Shown here: positions 46,248 to 55,274 of the stretch, in pieces
Layout: each line of letters begins with the position of its first letter
How positions within the stretch are numbered: the first letter of the stretch is position 1
Origin: Pseudomonadota bacterium
Lineage (GTDB): Bacteria > Pseudomonadota > Gammaproteobacteria > Steroidobacterales > MnTg04
Direction of reading: 5' to 3'
DNA: 55,274 nucleotides
Assembly (NCBI GenBank): GCA_022572885.1
Contig: JACZVC010000023.1
Location: 1 to 55,274, forward strand
The notes under the pieces: generated by a model
Database searches by the model: none
What the model saw: only the letters and a program-made list of their open reading frames with translations
Told to the model about the DNA's origin: nothing
Translations under genes and position numbers: made by a program

Positions 46248-46736
46248 ATGTCCAGCCACACCGAGGTGCGCGCGAGGCACCGGCGCAGTCGCGCCCGGCG
46301 GCTTGCATTGCAGGCTCTTTATTCCTGGCAGCTTGCCGGCGAGCCTGTGGAAGATATCTATAAGTATTACAGCGAGGATCGGGATTTCGAACGCACCGAT
46401 GCCGCCTATTTCAAGGAACTGCTGCTGGAAATAACCAGCGACAGCGAGTCGTTGAACATTCTCCTGGCGAAGTACGCGGACCGGGATCTCGATCAGCTGA
46501 CCCCGGTTGAACACGCGATACTCTGGGTGGGCCTGTTCGAGCTTCGCGACCACCTCGAAGTGCCTCACGCCGTGGTGATCAACGAGGCTGTGGAGTTGAG
46601 CAAGAAATTTGGCGCGGAAAACGGTCACCGTTACGTCAATGCGGTACTCGACAAGGCGGCCAAGGATCTCAGGACCGCTGTTACCGGTGAGTGGAAAACC
46701 ATGAGAGCGCATGCCCCGGACAAGAAAAAGGACTGA
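46248..46736 (+). CDS. nusB: Transcription antitermination factor NusB
   Basis: 162 aa, all-helical. It opens with HRRSRARRLALQALYSWQL, the RNA-binding arginine-rich segment, and ends with NEAVELSKKFGAENGHRYVN plus AVLDKAAKDL, the usual signature. It binds boxA RNA with NusE in rRNA antitermination. The ribH-nusB-thiL order is typical of gammaproteobacteria. Confidence 0.96.
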   Translation: MSSHTEVRARHRRSRARRLALQALYSWQLAGEPVEDIYKYYSEDRDFERTDAAYFKELLLEITSDSESLNILLAKYADRDLDQLTPVEHAILWVGLFELRDHLEVPHAVVINEAVELSKKFGAENGHRYVNAVLDKAAKDLRTAVTGEWKTMRAHAPDKKKD

Positions 46737-46748
46737 GCGGGGCAAGCT

Positions 46749-47720
46749 GTGACCGGCGAATCCGAGATCATCGAACGGTATTTCCGCCAGGGCTTTGCGG
46801 ATGGCCGGGGTGTTAGGACTGGCATCGGCGATGACGGTGCGGTGCTGCGCGCGCCAGACCACGCCGATGAAATCGTGGTCAGTTGCGACACGCTTATCGA
46901 CGGCGTGCATTTCCCGAAACAACATGGCAGCCGCCACGCGGCCGATCTGGGTTATCGGTGCCTGGCGGTCAACCTCAGTGACCTGGCTGCAATGGGCGCC
47001 GACCCGCTGTGGTTTACGCTGGCGCTGACCATGCCGAGCGTGGACGAGGACTGGCTGCAGGCTTTTAGCAGCGGGCTGCGCGAATGTGCCGCGGAGGCGA
47101 ATATCGCCCTGGTCGGCGGCGACACCTGCTGCGGCCCGCTCGCTTGCACCATCCAGGTCATCGGTTCCGTGCCGCAAGGACAGGCGCTGTTGCGCAGCGG
47201 CGCGGCTGCGGGCGATGCCATTTATGTCAGCGGAGACCTGGGTGCGGCGGCGGCCTGGATACGAGGCCTGGAGCATGCGGAACCCGCTGTCGATCTCGCG
47301 GGTCTAGCAGCCAGATTCTGGCGGCCCGCGGCGCAGCTTGCACTCGGCAAGGCATTACGTAAGTTGGCAAGCGCCGCCATCGATATATCGGACGGGCTGG
47401 TCCGCGACCTGGCTCACGTTTTGCGAGCCAGTCGCCTGGGGGCAAAATTGCAGCTCGAAGATCTGCCGCTATGTGAAACCCTGCGCAAGTTTGCCGACCA
47501 TGAGCAAACCGTAAAAATGGCGGCCGGCGCGGGCGATGATTATCAACTTTGTTTCACGATAGCCGACCACAAGCAGCAAAAACTGGAGCGCCTGGCAAGC
47601 GAGCTGGATATCCGGCTCACCCGGATCGGCCAGACCACGGAGGGTGAGCACATCGAAATTTTCTATAACGATCAACCGGTCTCACTGGACCACACGGGCT
47701 TTGGTCATTTCGCGGGGTAA
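46749..47720 (+). CDS. thiL: Thiamine-monophosphate kinase
   Basis: 323 aa from GTG 46749 (VTGESEIIERYF). The ATP/metal motif TGIGDDGAVLR, VVSCDTLIDGVHF, LGYRCLAVNLSDLAAMGADP, in part, and the substrate segment SGDLGAAAAWIRG with AIDISDGLVRDLAHVL match ThiL of the PurM-like fold. It makes thiamine diphosphate. Length is standard (~325). Stop to pgpA start is 3 bases, so cotranscribed. Confidence 0.95.
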   Translation: MTGESEIIERYFRQGFADGRGVRTGIGDDGAVLRAPDHADEIVVSCDTLIDGVHFPKQHGSRHAADLGYRCLAVNLSDLAAMGADPLWFTLALTMPSVDEDWLQAFSSGLRECAAEANIALVGGDTCCGPLACTIQVIGSVPQGQALLRSGAAAGDAIYVSGDLGAAAAWIRGLEHAEPAVDLAGLAARFWRPAAQLALGKALRKLASAAIDISDGLVRDLAHVLRASRLGAKLQLEDLPLCETLRKFADHEQTVKMAAGAGDDYQLCFTIADHKQQKLERLASELDIRLTRIGQTTEGEHIEIFYNDQPVSLDHTGFGHFAG

Positions 47721-47723
47721 GCA

Positions 47724-48212
47724 ATGAACCAGACACGGCCAGGCCCGGGCGTCCTGAAAGATCCGGTGCATTTCGTCGCCATGGGCTTTGGCGCCGGCCT
47801 GCTTCCGTATGCCCCGGGCACGGCGGGAACCTTGCTTGCCGTGTTGCTGGAGCTTGGCGCCAGGCAATTGCTGCCCGGGGTCTTGCAGCGGTCGATCCTG
47901 GTGGTCGCGATGATCGGTCTGGGTATCTGGGTCTGCCATGCCAGCGCCCGCAAACTGGGCCAGCACGACCATCAGGCCATCGTCTGGGATGAGATCTGCG
48001 GCTACTTCCTGACCATGCTGGCGGCGCCGCCGGGATGGATCTGGATCGTCGCCGGGTTTTTGCTGTTCAGGGTATTGGATATTGTAAAACCGTGGCCGAT
48101 CCGAGAGGTGGATCACAGAATTGGCGGGGGTTTCGGCATTATGCTCGACGACATTGTAGCGGGCTTTTTTAGCGCAGCGGCCATTTTGGCGGCGCGGGGT
48201 CTGCTGACATGA
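47724..48212 (+). CDS. pgpA: Phosphatidylglycerophosphatase A
   Basis: 162 aa inner-membrane phosphatase with three or four helices. Motifs: FVAMGFGAGLLPYAPGTAGTL, in part, IVWDEICGYFLTML (catalytic Asp/Glu region) and RVLDIVKPWPIREVDHRIGGG with MLDDIVAG, as in PgpA. It makes phosphatidylglycerol from its phosphate. It closes the rib-nusB-thiL run. Confidence 0.95.
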   Translation: MNQTRPGPGVLKDPVHFVAMGFGAGLLPYAPGTAGTLLAVLLELGARQLLPGVLQRSILVVAMIGLGIWVCHASARKLGQHDHQAIVWDEICGYFLTMLAAPPGWIWIVAGFLLFRVLDIVKPWPIREVDHRIGGGFGIMLDDIVAGFFSAAAILAARGLLT

Positions 48213-48227
48213 CGGATTTTGCCAATA

Positions 48228-49550
48228 ATGTCGAACAAAACCGTAAAAATGAAAACCATAAGCAAGTTTCCAACGCCGGCGAACCTACCTGAAAAGATTG
48301 GCAAATACGCGATCATCAATGAAGTCGGCAAGGGAAGTACCGGCACCGTATATCTTTCGCATGACCCTTATTACGGGCGAGATGTCGCGATCAAGGTTTA
48401 CAACAGCGCAGCCGGGGGTGACGATACCGATGCCGACATGGCTCGCAAAATGTTTCTCAGCGAAGCCCACATGGTGGGTATGCTGCAACACCCGAATATC
48501 CTCCCTATTTACGACGCCGGCGAAGAAAACGGCCGCTACTACGTCGTTACCGAACACATCCATGGCGGGCGTACCTTGTCCGCCTACTGCAAACCCGACA
48601 ACCTGCTGCGCATCGACGACGTCGTCGAGATAATTTACAAGTGCGCCAAAGCGCTGCATTACGCGCATACCCGTGGCGTTATTCATCGCGACATCAAACC
48701 CAGCAACATCATGCTGAATACGGAAAGCGATGTCCGGATCATCGACTTCGGCATCGCGCTGGTCGCCGATTCCGAGGTATCGCGGATCGAGGGCATCGCC
48801 GGATCGCCGAGTTACATGTCGCCCGAGCAGGTCCAGGGCGAGGAAATCACTTCCGTTTCGGATGTGTATTCGCTGGGCGCCATGATGTACGAAATGTTGA
48901 CCGGGTTCAGGCCGTATCGCGCGAGCAGCCTGGCAAAGCTGTTGCACCAGATTGTTTATGCGACGCCGGAGCCGATCCACAAATTGCGTCCGGATATCCC
49001 GGAAGACCTCGAGCGGATCTGTACGAAGGCCATGCACAAAGATCCCGGAAAACGCTATGCCAACGGCACCAGTTTTGCCGCTGACCTGACTCGGGTATTC
49101 CAGAAACTGAGGAGCCAGCAGGCTGCCATCGATCAGCGGGAGCGTTTCGATATCTTGCGCCGGTTGCGATTTTTCCATGAATTTTCGCATTCGGAAATAT
49201 GGGAAGTCCTGCGCGCCAGCGACTGGCGGGAATGGCCTGCTGACGAGGAGATTGTCCGCGAGGGCGAGGCCGACGATCGTTTCTATATCATCGTGGCCGG
49301 CAATGTGCATGTCGTGCACAATGGTGAGAAAGTCGGCATGCTCGGTGCCGGCGAGTGTTTTGGCGAGACCAGCTATGTGCAGAACGCGAAACGCACGGCG
49401 ACCATCAGGTCGGATGGCGAAGTCATTGTCCTTCGGGTCAGCTCGACGCTGCTCGAGCAGGTTTCGTCTTCTACCCAGTTACGTTTCGTCAGGGTGTTCT
49501 TGCAGAATATGATCGAGCGCCTGCAGCGCTCCGGCACCGCCCAGACCTGA
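48228..49550 (+). CDS. Serine/threonine protein kinase with C-terminal cyclic-nucleotide-binding domain
   Basis: 440 aa from ATG 48228; TTG 48219 and ATG 48249 are alternatives, none with a strong ribosome site. The kinase domain (~25-290) has the glycine loop GKGSTGTVYLSHDP, VAIKVYN (Lys), HRDIKPSNIMLN (catalytic loop), DFGIALVAD (Mg) and GSPSYMSPEQVQG (activation/P+1), so it looks active. Residues ~310-430 are a cNMP-binding fold: FHEFSHSEIWEVLR, VREGEADDRFYIIVAGNVHV, in part, and GAGECFGETSYVQNAKRTA (phosphate-binding cassette, with the usual GE and R-x-A pattern). No transmembrane helix is visible, so it is cytosolic. It resembles a kinase gated by cAMP or c-di-GMP-like ligand. It is 15 bases after pgpA. 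Targets may include the orphan FHA protein at 22607, but that is a guess. Confidence 0.9.
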   Translation: MSNKTVKMKTISKFPTPANLPEKIGKYAIINEVGKGSTGTVYLSHDPYYGRDVAIKVYNSAAGGDDTDADMARKMFLSEAHMVGMLQHPNILPIYDAGEENGRYYVVTEHIHGGRTLSAYCKPDNLLRIDDVVEIIYKCAKALHYAHTRGVIHRDIKPSNIMLNTESDVRIIDFGIALVADSEVSRIEGIAGSPSYMSPEQVQGEEITSVSDVYSLGAMMYEMLTGFRPYRASSLAKLLHQIVYATPEPIHKLRPDIPEDLERICTKAMHKDPGKRYANGTSFAADLTRVFQKLRSQQAAIDQRERFDILRRLRFFHEFSHSEIWEVLRASDWREWPADEEIVREGEADDRFYIIVAGNVHVVHNGEKVGMLGAGECFGETSYVQNAKRTATIRSDGEVIVLRVSSTLLEQVSSSTQLRFVRVFLQNMIERLQRSGTAQT

Positions 49551-49610
49551 TCCCCTGCTCATCGAACTCAATTCAGCGCTGGAATCAGCTTCCCGCGATA
49601 GTTGGCGTTG

Positions 49611-49749
49611 ATGCTTTGATGGGTGATGGTGGTATTGGGAATGGGGTCCGTCTGTAGATCGGGGGGTTGCGGGCCGCTGGTTTACCCACTGCTAGATGAA
49701 CTGCGTTCCGAATCGAGCTGTGGGTAAACCAGCGTCCCACAACGGTCGG
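49611..49749. repeat. Hairpin repeat, copy 2 (19-bp stem, one mismatch)
   Basis: Left arm 49671-49689 (GGGCCGCTGGTTTACCCAC) pairs with right arm 49720-49738 (GTGGGTAAACCAGCGTCCC) with one mismatch; loop 49690-49719 is 30 bases, as in copy 1, and differs by one base. Relative to copy 1, two stem pairs have changed together (T:A to G:C and A:T to T:A). The left flank carries GATGCTTTGATGGGTGATGG. Confidence 0.8.
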
Positions 49750-49751
49750 CG

Positions 49752-49895
49752 TTGATGCTTGGATTGGCGATGGTGACATGCAGGCTACAGATAAACTTCG
49801 TTCCGAATCGAGCTGTGGGTAAATCAGAGTCCCACAAAAAGGTGCTGGGAGATTGCGGCCCCCGTCAACTGTTAGCTTTGATGCTTCGATGGTGG
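49752..49895. repeat. Hairpin repeat, copy 3 (left arm lost)
   Basis: It begins with GATGCTTGGATTGGCGATGG, like the other flanks. Only the loop remnant (49791-49814, CTTCGTTCCGAATCGAGCT) and right arm (49815-49833, GTGGGTAAATCAGAGTCCC) remain. No left arm can pair with it. The right flank (GGCCCCCGTCA, GATGCTTCGATGG) matches that of copy 1. It is adjacent to copy 2 in the same orientation. Confidence 0.7.
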
Positions 49896-49911
49896 TGCTG
49901 GGGACAGGCTG

Positions 49912-50742
49912 CTAGTCCTTGTCGTACTCGATCAGTGCGTAAGCCGAGTGGTTGTGGATTGACTCGAAGTTTTCAGATTCGATGACGTAGGCGCGTACGC
50001 GATCATCGGCATTCAGCCGGGCGGCGATATCGCGGACCATGTCTTCGACGAACTTGGGGTTGTCGTAGGCTTTCTCGGTAACGTATTTTTCGTCGGGGCG
50101 CTTCAGGATTCCGTAAAGTTGGCAGGATGCCTCGCTTTCGGCGAGGTCGATCAGCTCTTCGAGCCACATGAATCCTTCGATGCGCGCGTTGATGGTTACG
50201 TGTGAGCGCTGGTTGTGAGCGCCGCGATCTGAAATGCTTTTCGAGCATGGGCACAAAGAGGTAACCGGGACCACCACCTTGATCCAGATGCTGTTTTTTC
50301 CGTCGCGGCGTTCCCCGGCAAAGGTTACTTGATAATCGAGCAGGCTTTGTACACCGGATACGGGCGCAGTCTTGTTGACGAAATAGGGGAAACTCATTTC
50401 TATGTGACCGGCATCGGCGTCCAGCCTGTCGGTCAGTTCGCTGAGCATCTCCTTGAATGACTTGACCGTAATTTCACGTTCGTGCAGGTTCAGGATCTCT
50501 ACGAATCGCGACATGTGCGTGCCCTTGAAATTGTGCGGCAGGTTCACGTACATATTGAAATTGGCAATCGTGTGTTGTTCGCGGCCGGAGCGATCGCCGA
50601 CGATGACCGGGTGGTAAATATCCTTGATGCCGACCTTGTTGATCGGGATTTGTCGCAGATCCGCGCTGCCTTGCACGTCCTCGATCGCACCGGTTTCGTG
50701 CTTCTGTTCTTCTCTGGCCATGCTTGTTTCTGCTTTGTTCAT
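49912..50742 (-). CDS. folE2: GTP cyclohydrolase FolE2
   Basis: 276 aa from ATG 50742 ([14 protein letters not shown]); the frame is open to 51033, but that overlaps dxs and is a shadow. COG1469 features: [20 protein letters not shown], in part, [34 protein letters not shown] (catalytic cysteine) and [15 protein letters not shown]. It makes dihydroneopterin triphosphate for tetrahydrofolate or queuosine, and unlike FolE it does not need zinc. The start is 86 bases after the dxs stop. FolE2 is often induced under zinc shortage, but no Zur box was noticed here. Confidence 0.94.
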   Translation of the reverse strand: MNKAETSMAREEQKHETGAIEDVQGSADLRQIPINKVGIKDIYHPVIVGDRSGREQHTIANFNMYVNLPHNFKGTHMSRFVEILNLHEREITVKSFKEMLSELTDRLDADAGHIEMSFPYFVNKTAPVSGVQSLLDYQVTFAGERRDGKNSIWIKVVVPVTSLCPCSKSISDRGAHNQRSHVTINARIEGFMWLEELIDLAESEASCQLYGILKRPDEKYVTEKAYDNPKFVEDMVRDIAARLNADDRVRAYVIESENFESIHNHSAYALIEYDKD

Positions 50743-50827
50743 TTCTTCGGGCTGGTCCGCATTTGGGTTAAGCAGGTCAGTATAGTCCTTGTCAGGAGGG
50801 ATTTCCCGGTATCCTGGCGACGGCGGG

Positions 50828-52711
50828 CTACAGGCTCTGCGCCTTTGTTTCGGTGGGCCACCAGCGCCGGATCCCGCGCAGCACGCTTTCTCTGTCCAGA
50901 CCGGCGTCGCGGCGGCAGCTCTCCTGCGAGCCGTGCTCGATGAAAGCATCGGGTATCCCCAGGTGCAGCAGGGGAATCTGCACTGCATGCGTGGCCAGCA
51001 GTTCGGCCACCGCGCTGCCCGCACCGCCGGCAATCACGTTTTCTTCCAGGGTGATGATGCCGCCATGGGTCTTCGCCATTGTCAGGATCAGTTCTTCGTC
51101 CAGTGGTTTGACGAAGCGCATGTTGACGACCGTGGCATTGAGTTCCGCGCCGGCAAACATCGCTGTTTCCAGCATGGCGCCGAAGGACATGATGACCAGG
51201 TTTTTGCCCTCGCGCCTGATCTGCGCCTTGCCGATCGGCAGCGCCCGCATTTCTTGCTCGACGTCGACCCCGGGACCGTTGCCTCGCGGGTATCTGACGG
51301 CTGCCGGCTGGTCGAGGGTGATGCCGGTATAGAGCATCTGGCGGCATTCGTTCTCATCGGCCGGCGCCATCAGTACCAGGTTGGGAATGGCGCGCATATA
51401 GCTGAAATCAAAACTGCCCTGGTGGGTCGCGCCATCGCTGCCGACCAGGCCGGCGCGGTCGATCGCGAACAGCACCGGCAGCTTTTGCAACGCGACGTCG
51501 TGAATTAGCTGGTCATAGCCGCGTTGCAGAAATGTGGAATAGATCGCGACGACGGGCTTTAGTCCTTCGCAGGCCATGCCGGCCGCGAGCGTGATGGCGT
51601 GTTGCTCGGCAATCGCCACATCGAAATAACGGTCGGGGAAGCGTCTTTCGAATTCGACCATGCCCGATCCTTCGCGCATCGCCGGCGTGATGCCGATTAC
51701 CCGCTCGTCCTGTTCCGCCATATCGCACAACCAGTCGCCAAAAATTTTCGAATAGGTCGCTCCCGGCGCCGGCTTTTTGTGGAACACGCCGGTCGCGGCA
51801 TCGAACGGCCCGGGTCCGTGCCAGGTGATCGGGTCTGCCTCGGCCGGTTCATAGCCTTTGCCCTTGCGGGTGACGATGTGCAGAAACTGCGGGCCTTTGA
51901 GATCGCGAATGTTTCTTAGCGTGGAAATCAGGGTCGGCAGATCGTGGCCATCGATCGGCCCGATAAAATTCAGTCCCATTTCCTCGAACAGCGTGCCTGG
52001 CAACACCATGCCCTTGAAATGTTCTTCGGACCGCCTGGCCAGTTCCCAGACCGTCGGCATTCGTTCCAGCACTTTTTTGCTGCCCTCGCGCAGGTGTGAA
52101 TAAATTCGGCCCGACAATATTCGCGCCAGGTAGTTGGACATCGCGCCGACGTTCTCGGATATGGACATGTCGTTGTCATTGAGGATGACCAGCAGATCGA
52201 TGTCCAGCGACCCGGCGTGGTTCATCGCTTCGAAGGCCATGCCGCCGCTGAGTGCGCCATCGCCGATCACGGCGACCACCCGGCGATCCCCTTTTTGGTG
52301 CGCATTCGCGATCGCCATCCCCAGGGCAGCGCTGATCGAGGTGCTGGCATGACCGCCCCCGAAAGTGTCGTACTCGCTCTCTTCGCGTTTCGGGAACGGC
52401 GCCAGGCCGCCTTCTGTTTTTATCGTATGCAGCAGATCGCGCCGGCCGGTCAGCACTTTGTGCGGGTAGGCCTGATGACCGACATCCCAGACCAGCCGGT
52501 CGTGCGGCGTGTTGAAAACGTGGTGCAGGGCGACCGTCAACTCGACCGTGCCGAGGCCGGCTGCAAAATGCCCGCCCATGGTGCTGACGGTGTCGATCAG
52601 ATAGGCGCGCAGCTCGTCGGTCAGCGTCTGTAATTCATCGGCGGACAGGCCGCGCAACACGGACGGATCGTCTATCCGCGACAACAACGGTTGTTGGTCT
52701 GCAGCGCTCAT
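50828..52711 (-). CDS. dxs: 1-deoxy-D-xylulose-5-phosphate synthase
   Basis: 627 aa thiamine-diphosphate enzyme; first step of the MEP isoprenoid route, joining pyruvate and glyceraldehyde-3-phosphate. Motifs: [21 protein letters not shown], in part, [35 protein letters not shown] with [10 protein letters not shown] (ThDP/Mg GDG...N), and [19 protein letters not shown], in part, in the transketolase-like second half. It is in the same direction as ispA and xseB, 109 bases after ispA, and before folE2. Confidence 0.97.
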   Translation of the reverse strand: MSAADQQPLLSRIDDPSVLRGLSADELQTLTDELRAYLIDTVSTMGGHFAAGLGTVELTVALHHVFNTPHDRLVWDVGHQAYPHKVLTGRRDLLHTIKTEGGLAPFPKREESEYDTFGGGHASTSISAALGMAIANAHQKGDRRVVAVIGDGALSGGMAFEAMNHAGSLDIDLLVILNDNDMSISENVGAMSNYLARILSGRIYSHLREGSKKVLERMPTVWELARRSEEHFKGMVLPGTLFEEMGLNFIGPIDGHDLPTLISTLRNIRDLKGPQFLHIVTRKGKGYEPAEADPITWHGPGPFDAATGVFHKKPAPGATYSKIFGDWLCDMAEQDERVIGITPAMREGSGMVEFERRFPDRYFDVAIAEQHAITLAAGMACEGLKPVVAIYSTFLQRGYDQLIHDVALQKLPVLFAIDRAGLVGSDGATHQGSFDFSYMRAIPNLVLMAPADENECRQMLYTGITLDQPAAVRYPRGNGPGVDVEQEMRALPIGKAQIRREGKNLVIMSFGAMLETAMFAGAELNATVVNMRFVKPLDEELILTMAKTHGGIITLEENVIAGGAGSAVAELLATHAVQIPLLHLGIPDAFIEHGSQESCRRDAGLDRESVLRGIRRWWPTETKAQSL

Positions 52712-52820
52712 GGGTTAATCGTTTCCGTCGCCGGTTCTGTGGGGGCCTTTCGGCCGGGCTGGGCCGATTATCCGGCAGTTGTCCCGTGGTATACAAACAC
52801 TATCTCGACACAGCAGTCGC

Positions 52821-53720
52821 TTAGCGTTGCCGGCTGACGATGTACTCGGCCAGTTCCTTGAGCCTGTCGGCCTTGCTGCCCATGGGTTCGAGTGCGGCAC
52901 AGGCGCTGCTGGCGAGGTCGGCCGCCTTGCTTTCCGCAGCTTCCAGGCCAACCAGAGCCGGATAAGTCGCCTTTTCCAACGCCTGGTCCGCCCCGGCCGT
53001 TTTTCCCAGGGTCCGGCTGTCGCCGACCACATCGAGAATATCGTCCTTGATCTGGAACGCCAGCCCGATATCGCGGCCATACTGCGCCAGTCCCTGTGCC
53101 ACCTCGGCGGGTAGTCCGGGACAGCAAAGCGCGGCCATTTTGACGCAGGCCTGGATCAGGCGACCGGTTTTCAGCAAATGCATTTGCTCCAGTTCTCCTA
53201 GACTGAGCACTTTCCCGGTCGCCTCGATATCGACGATCTGGCCACCGGCCATGCCCGAAGTACCCGCGGCCTCGGCGAGGCACCGGATGATCGCCAGCTT
53301 GCTCCGGGTGTCGCTCGGGCCCGGGCCGGGGCGGGAAAGTACGCTGAACGCGAGAACCTGCAAGGCGTCGCCGGCGAGGATCGCGGTCGCTTCATCGTAA
53401 GCGCGATGCAAGGTGGGTTTGCCGCGGCGGAAATCGTCATCGTCCATCGCTGGCAGGTCATCGTGGATCAGCGAATAAGCGTGGATCATTTCCACGGCGC
53501 AGGCCGGCCCGTCGAGTACCGACAGTTCGATCCCCAGCGATTCGCCGGTCAGGTATACCTGTAGCGGCCTGATGCGCTTACCGCCGCCAAGCACCGCGTA
53601 ACGCATTGCCGCGTGCAACCGCTCCGGCGGTTCGCTCACCGGCGGCAGGTATTGCTCCAGCGCGTTTTCGACGCGCAGGCGATAGCCCTCGATGAGGCTG
53701 GTCAGGGGCGGTTCGTTCAT
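52821..53720 (-). CDS. ispA: Farnesyl diphosphate synthase (short-chain polyprenyl synthase)
   Basis: 299 aa. First Asp-rich motif HDDLPAMDDDDFRRGKPTLH, second GLAFQIKDDILDVVGD; these bind Mg-diphosphate. The sequence MRYAVLGGGKRIRPLQVYLT, in part, is the N-terminal signature. The pattern of residues before the first motif (SLIHDDLPAMDDDD) suits a C15 product. It starts after xseB by 9 bases and leads to dxs, giving xseB-ispA-dxs, a standard order. Confidence 0.95.
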   Translation of the reverse strand: MNEPPLTSLIEGYRLRVENALEQYLPPVSEPPERLHAAMRYAVLGGGKRIRPLQVYLTGESLGIELSVLDGPACAVEMIHAYSLIHDDLPAMDDDDFRRGKPTLHRAYDEATAILAGDALQVLAFSVLSRPGPGPSDTRSKLAIIRCLAEAAGTSGMAGGQIVDIEATGKVLSLGELEQMHLLKTGRLIQACVKMAALCCPGLPAEVAQGLAQYGRDIGLAFQIKDDILDVVGDSRTLGKTAGADQALEKATYPALVGLEAAESKAADLASSACAALEPMGSKADRLKELAEYIVSRQR

Positions 53721-53729
53721 TGGGGTCCG

Positions 53730-53969
53730 TTATTCGCCAGCTTCGTCGTAGGGCTCGGTGGTTTCCGTCTCGCTGCCCGCCAGCAGAATTTCCACCCGCT
53801 GCTCCGCCGCTTGCAATGCTTTCTGGCAGTTACGCGTCAGTTCGATACCGCGCTCGAATTGCTTGAGCGTCTCTTCCAGGGGCAGTTCGCCTCGTTCAAG
53901 GTTTTCGACCAGTGACTCTAGTTCCGCGAGGGCTTTTTCGAAGTCCGGTTGGCTGGTTTTCTTTGACAA
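53730..53969 (-). CDS. xseB: Exodeoxyribonuclease VII small subunit
   Basis: 79 aa from TTG 53969 ([14 protein letters not shown]), chosen because GAGGAG sits seven bases upstream and the size equals E. coli XseB (80). A TTG at 53984 would add five residues and overlap the ribosome site. The helical hairpin [20 protein letters not shown], in part, and [19 protein letters not shown] is diagnostic. It pairs with XseA, which is not in the window. First gene of the isoprenoid operon, divergent from katG. Confidence 0.93.
   Translation of the reverse strand: MSKKTSQPDFEKALAELESLVENLERGELPLEETLKQFERGIELTRNCQKALQAAEQRVEILLAGSETETTEPYDEAGE

Positions 53970-55274
<1,305 letters not shown>

Larger units (their letters stand above)
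49551..49911. other. Intergenic stretch filled by two tandem repeat copies
   Basis: 361 bases between convergent kinase and folE2 genes. The repeat copies occupy 49611-49895. Otherwise no gene or terminator is recognised. A short minus-strand frame (49585-49779) is a by-product of the repeat. Confidence 0.6.

Overview
The window looks like chromosomal DNA of a gammaproteobacterium, probably a marine or sediment lineage of the Woeseiaceae/Chromatiales kind; this placement is inferred from gene content, not from a marker gene. Supporting points are the order nrdR-ribD-ribE-ribBA-ribH-nusB-thiL-pgpA, the dxs-ispA-xseB cluster, single-chain purL, ettA, a DUF1820 gene and the five-step hut pathway. 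Most of the DNA is about 60% G+C. The first ~420 bases are clearly AT-richer (about 30-42% in the lines I counted by hand).

Layout. 1-2723 (minus): a two-component system whose response regulator joins REC, LytTR and an HELGH zinc-peptidase-like segment in one reading frame; the gene runs off the left edge. 2803-6651: a diheme cytochrome c with TPR-like tail, an OPT transporter and a membrane-anchored thioredoxin-fold protein. 6684-12691: a secreted peptidase group (M19 dipeptidase and two DUF885 proteins) around an SDR that carries a signal peptide. 12696-19279: a basic secreted protein, a MacA/MacB-like export system with two separate permeases, and a DUF6249/ECF sigma/membrane protein set. 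19288-25317: a PLP decarboxylase, a TolB-like/TPR membrane protein, an orphan type VI secretion FHA (TagH-like) protein, DUF1820 and a metallo-beta-lactamase-fold hydrolase. 25417-29304: purL. 29353-37301: hutU, then hutH-hutI divergent from hutF-hutG, which together take histidine to glutamate via formylglutamate. 37384-41043: ferredoxin-NADP reductase, ettA and a histone-deacetylase-fold hydrolase. 41106-48212: glyA and the riboflavin/nusB/thiL/pgpA run, with genes mostly overlapping or a few bases apart. 48228-49550: a Ser/Thr kinase with a C-terminal cyclic-nucleotide-binding domain. 49912-53969 (minus): dxs-folE2 and ispA-xseB. 54293 to the right edge: the 5' part of katG behind a PerR/Fur-type palindrome.

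Most of the window is housekeeping. The most notable items are (1) the REC-LytTR-metallopeptidase response regulator, which suggests a two-component system with proteolytic output; (2) a small family of intergenic hairpin repeats (39.9 kb and two in tandem at 49.7 kb) whose stems differ by compensatory base-pair changes; (3) katG, with a PerR-like box, a long in-frame open leader and a composition unlike its neighbours; and (4) an orphan TagH-like FHA protein and a kinase-cNMP-binding fusion.

No tRNA, rRNA, CRISPR array, phage gene or transposase was found.
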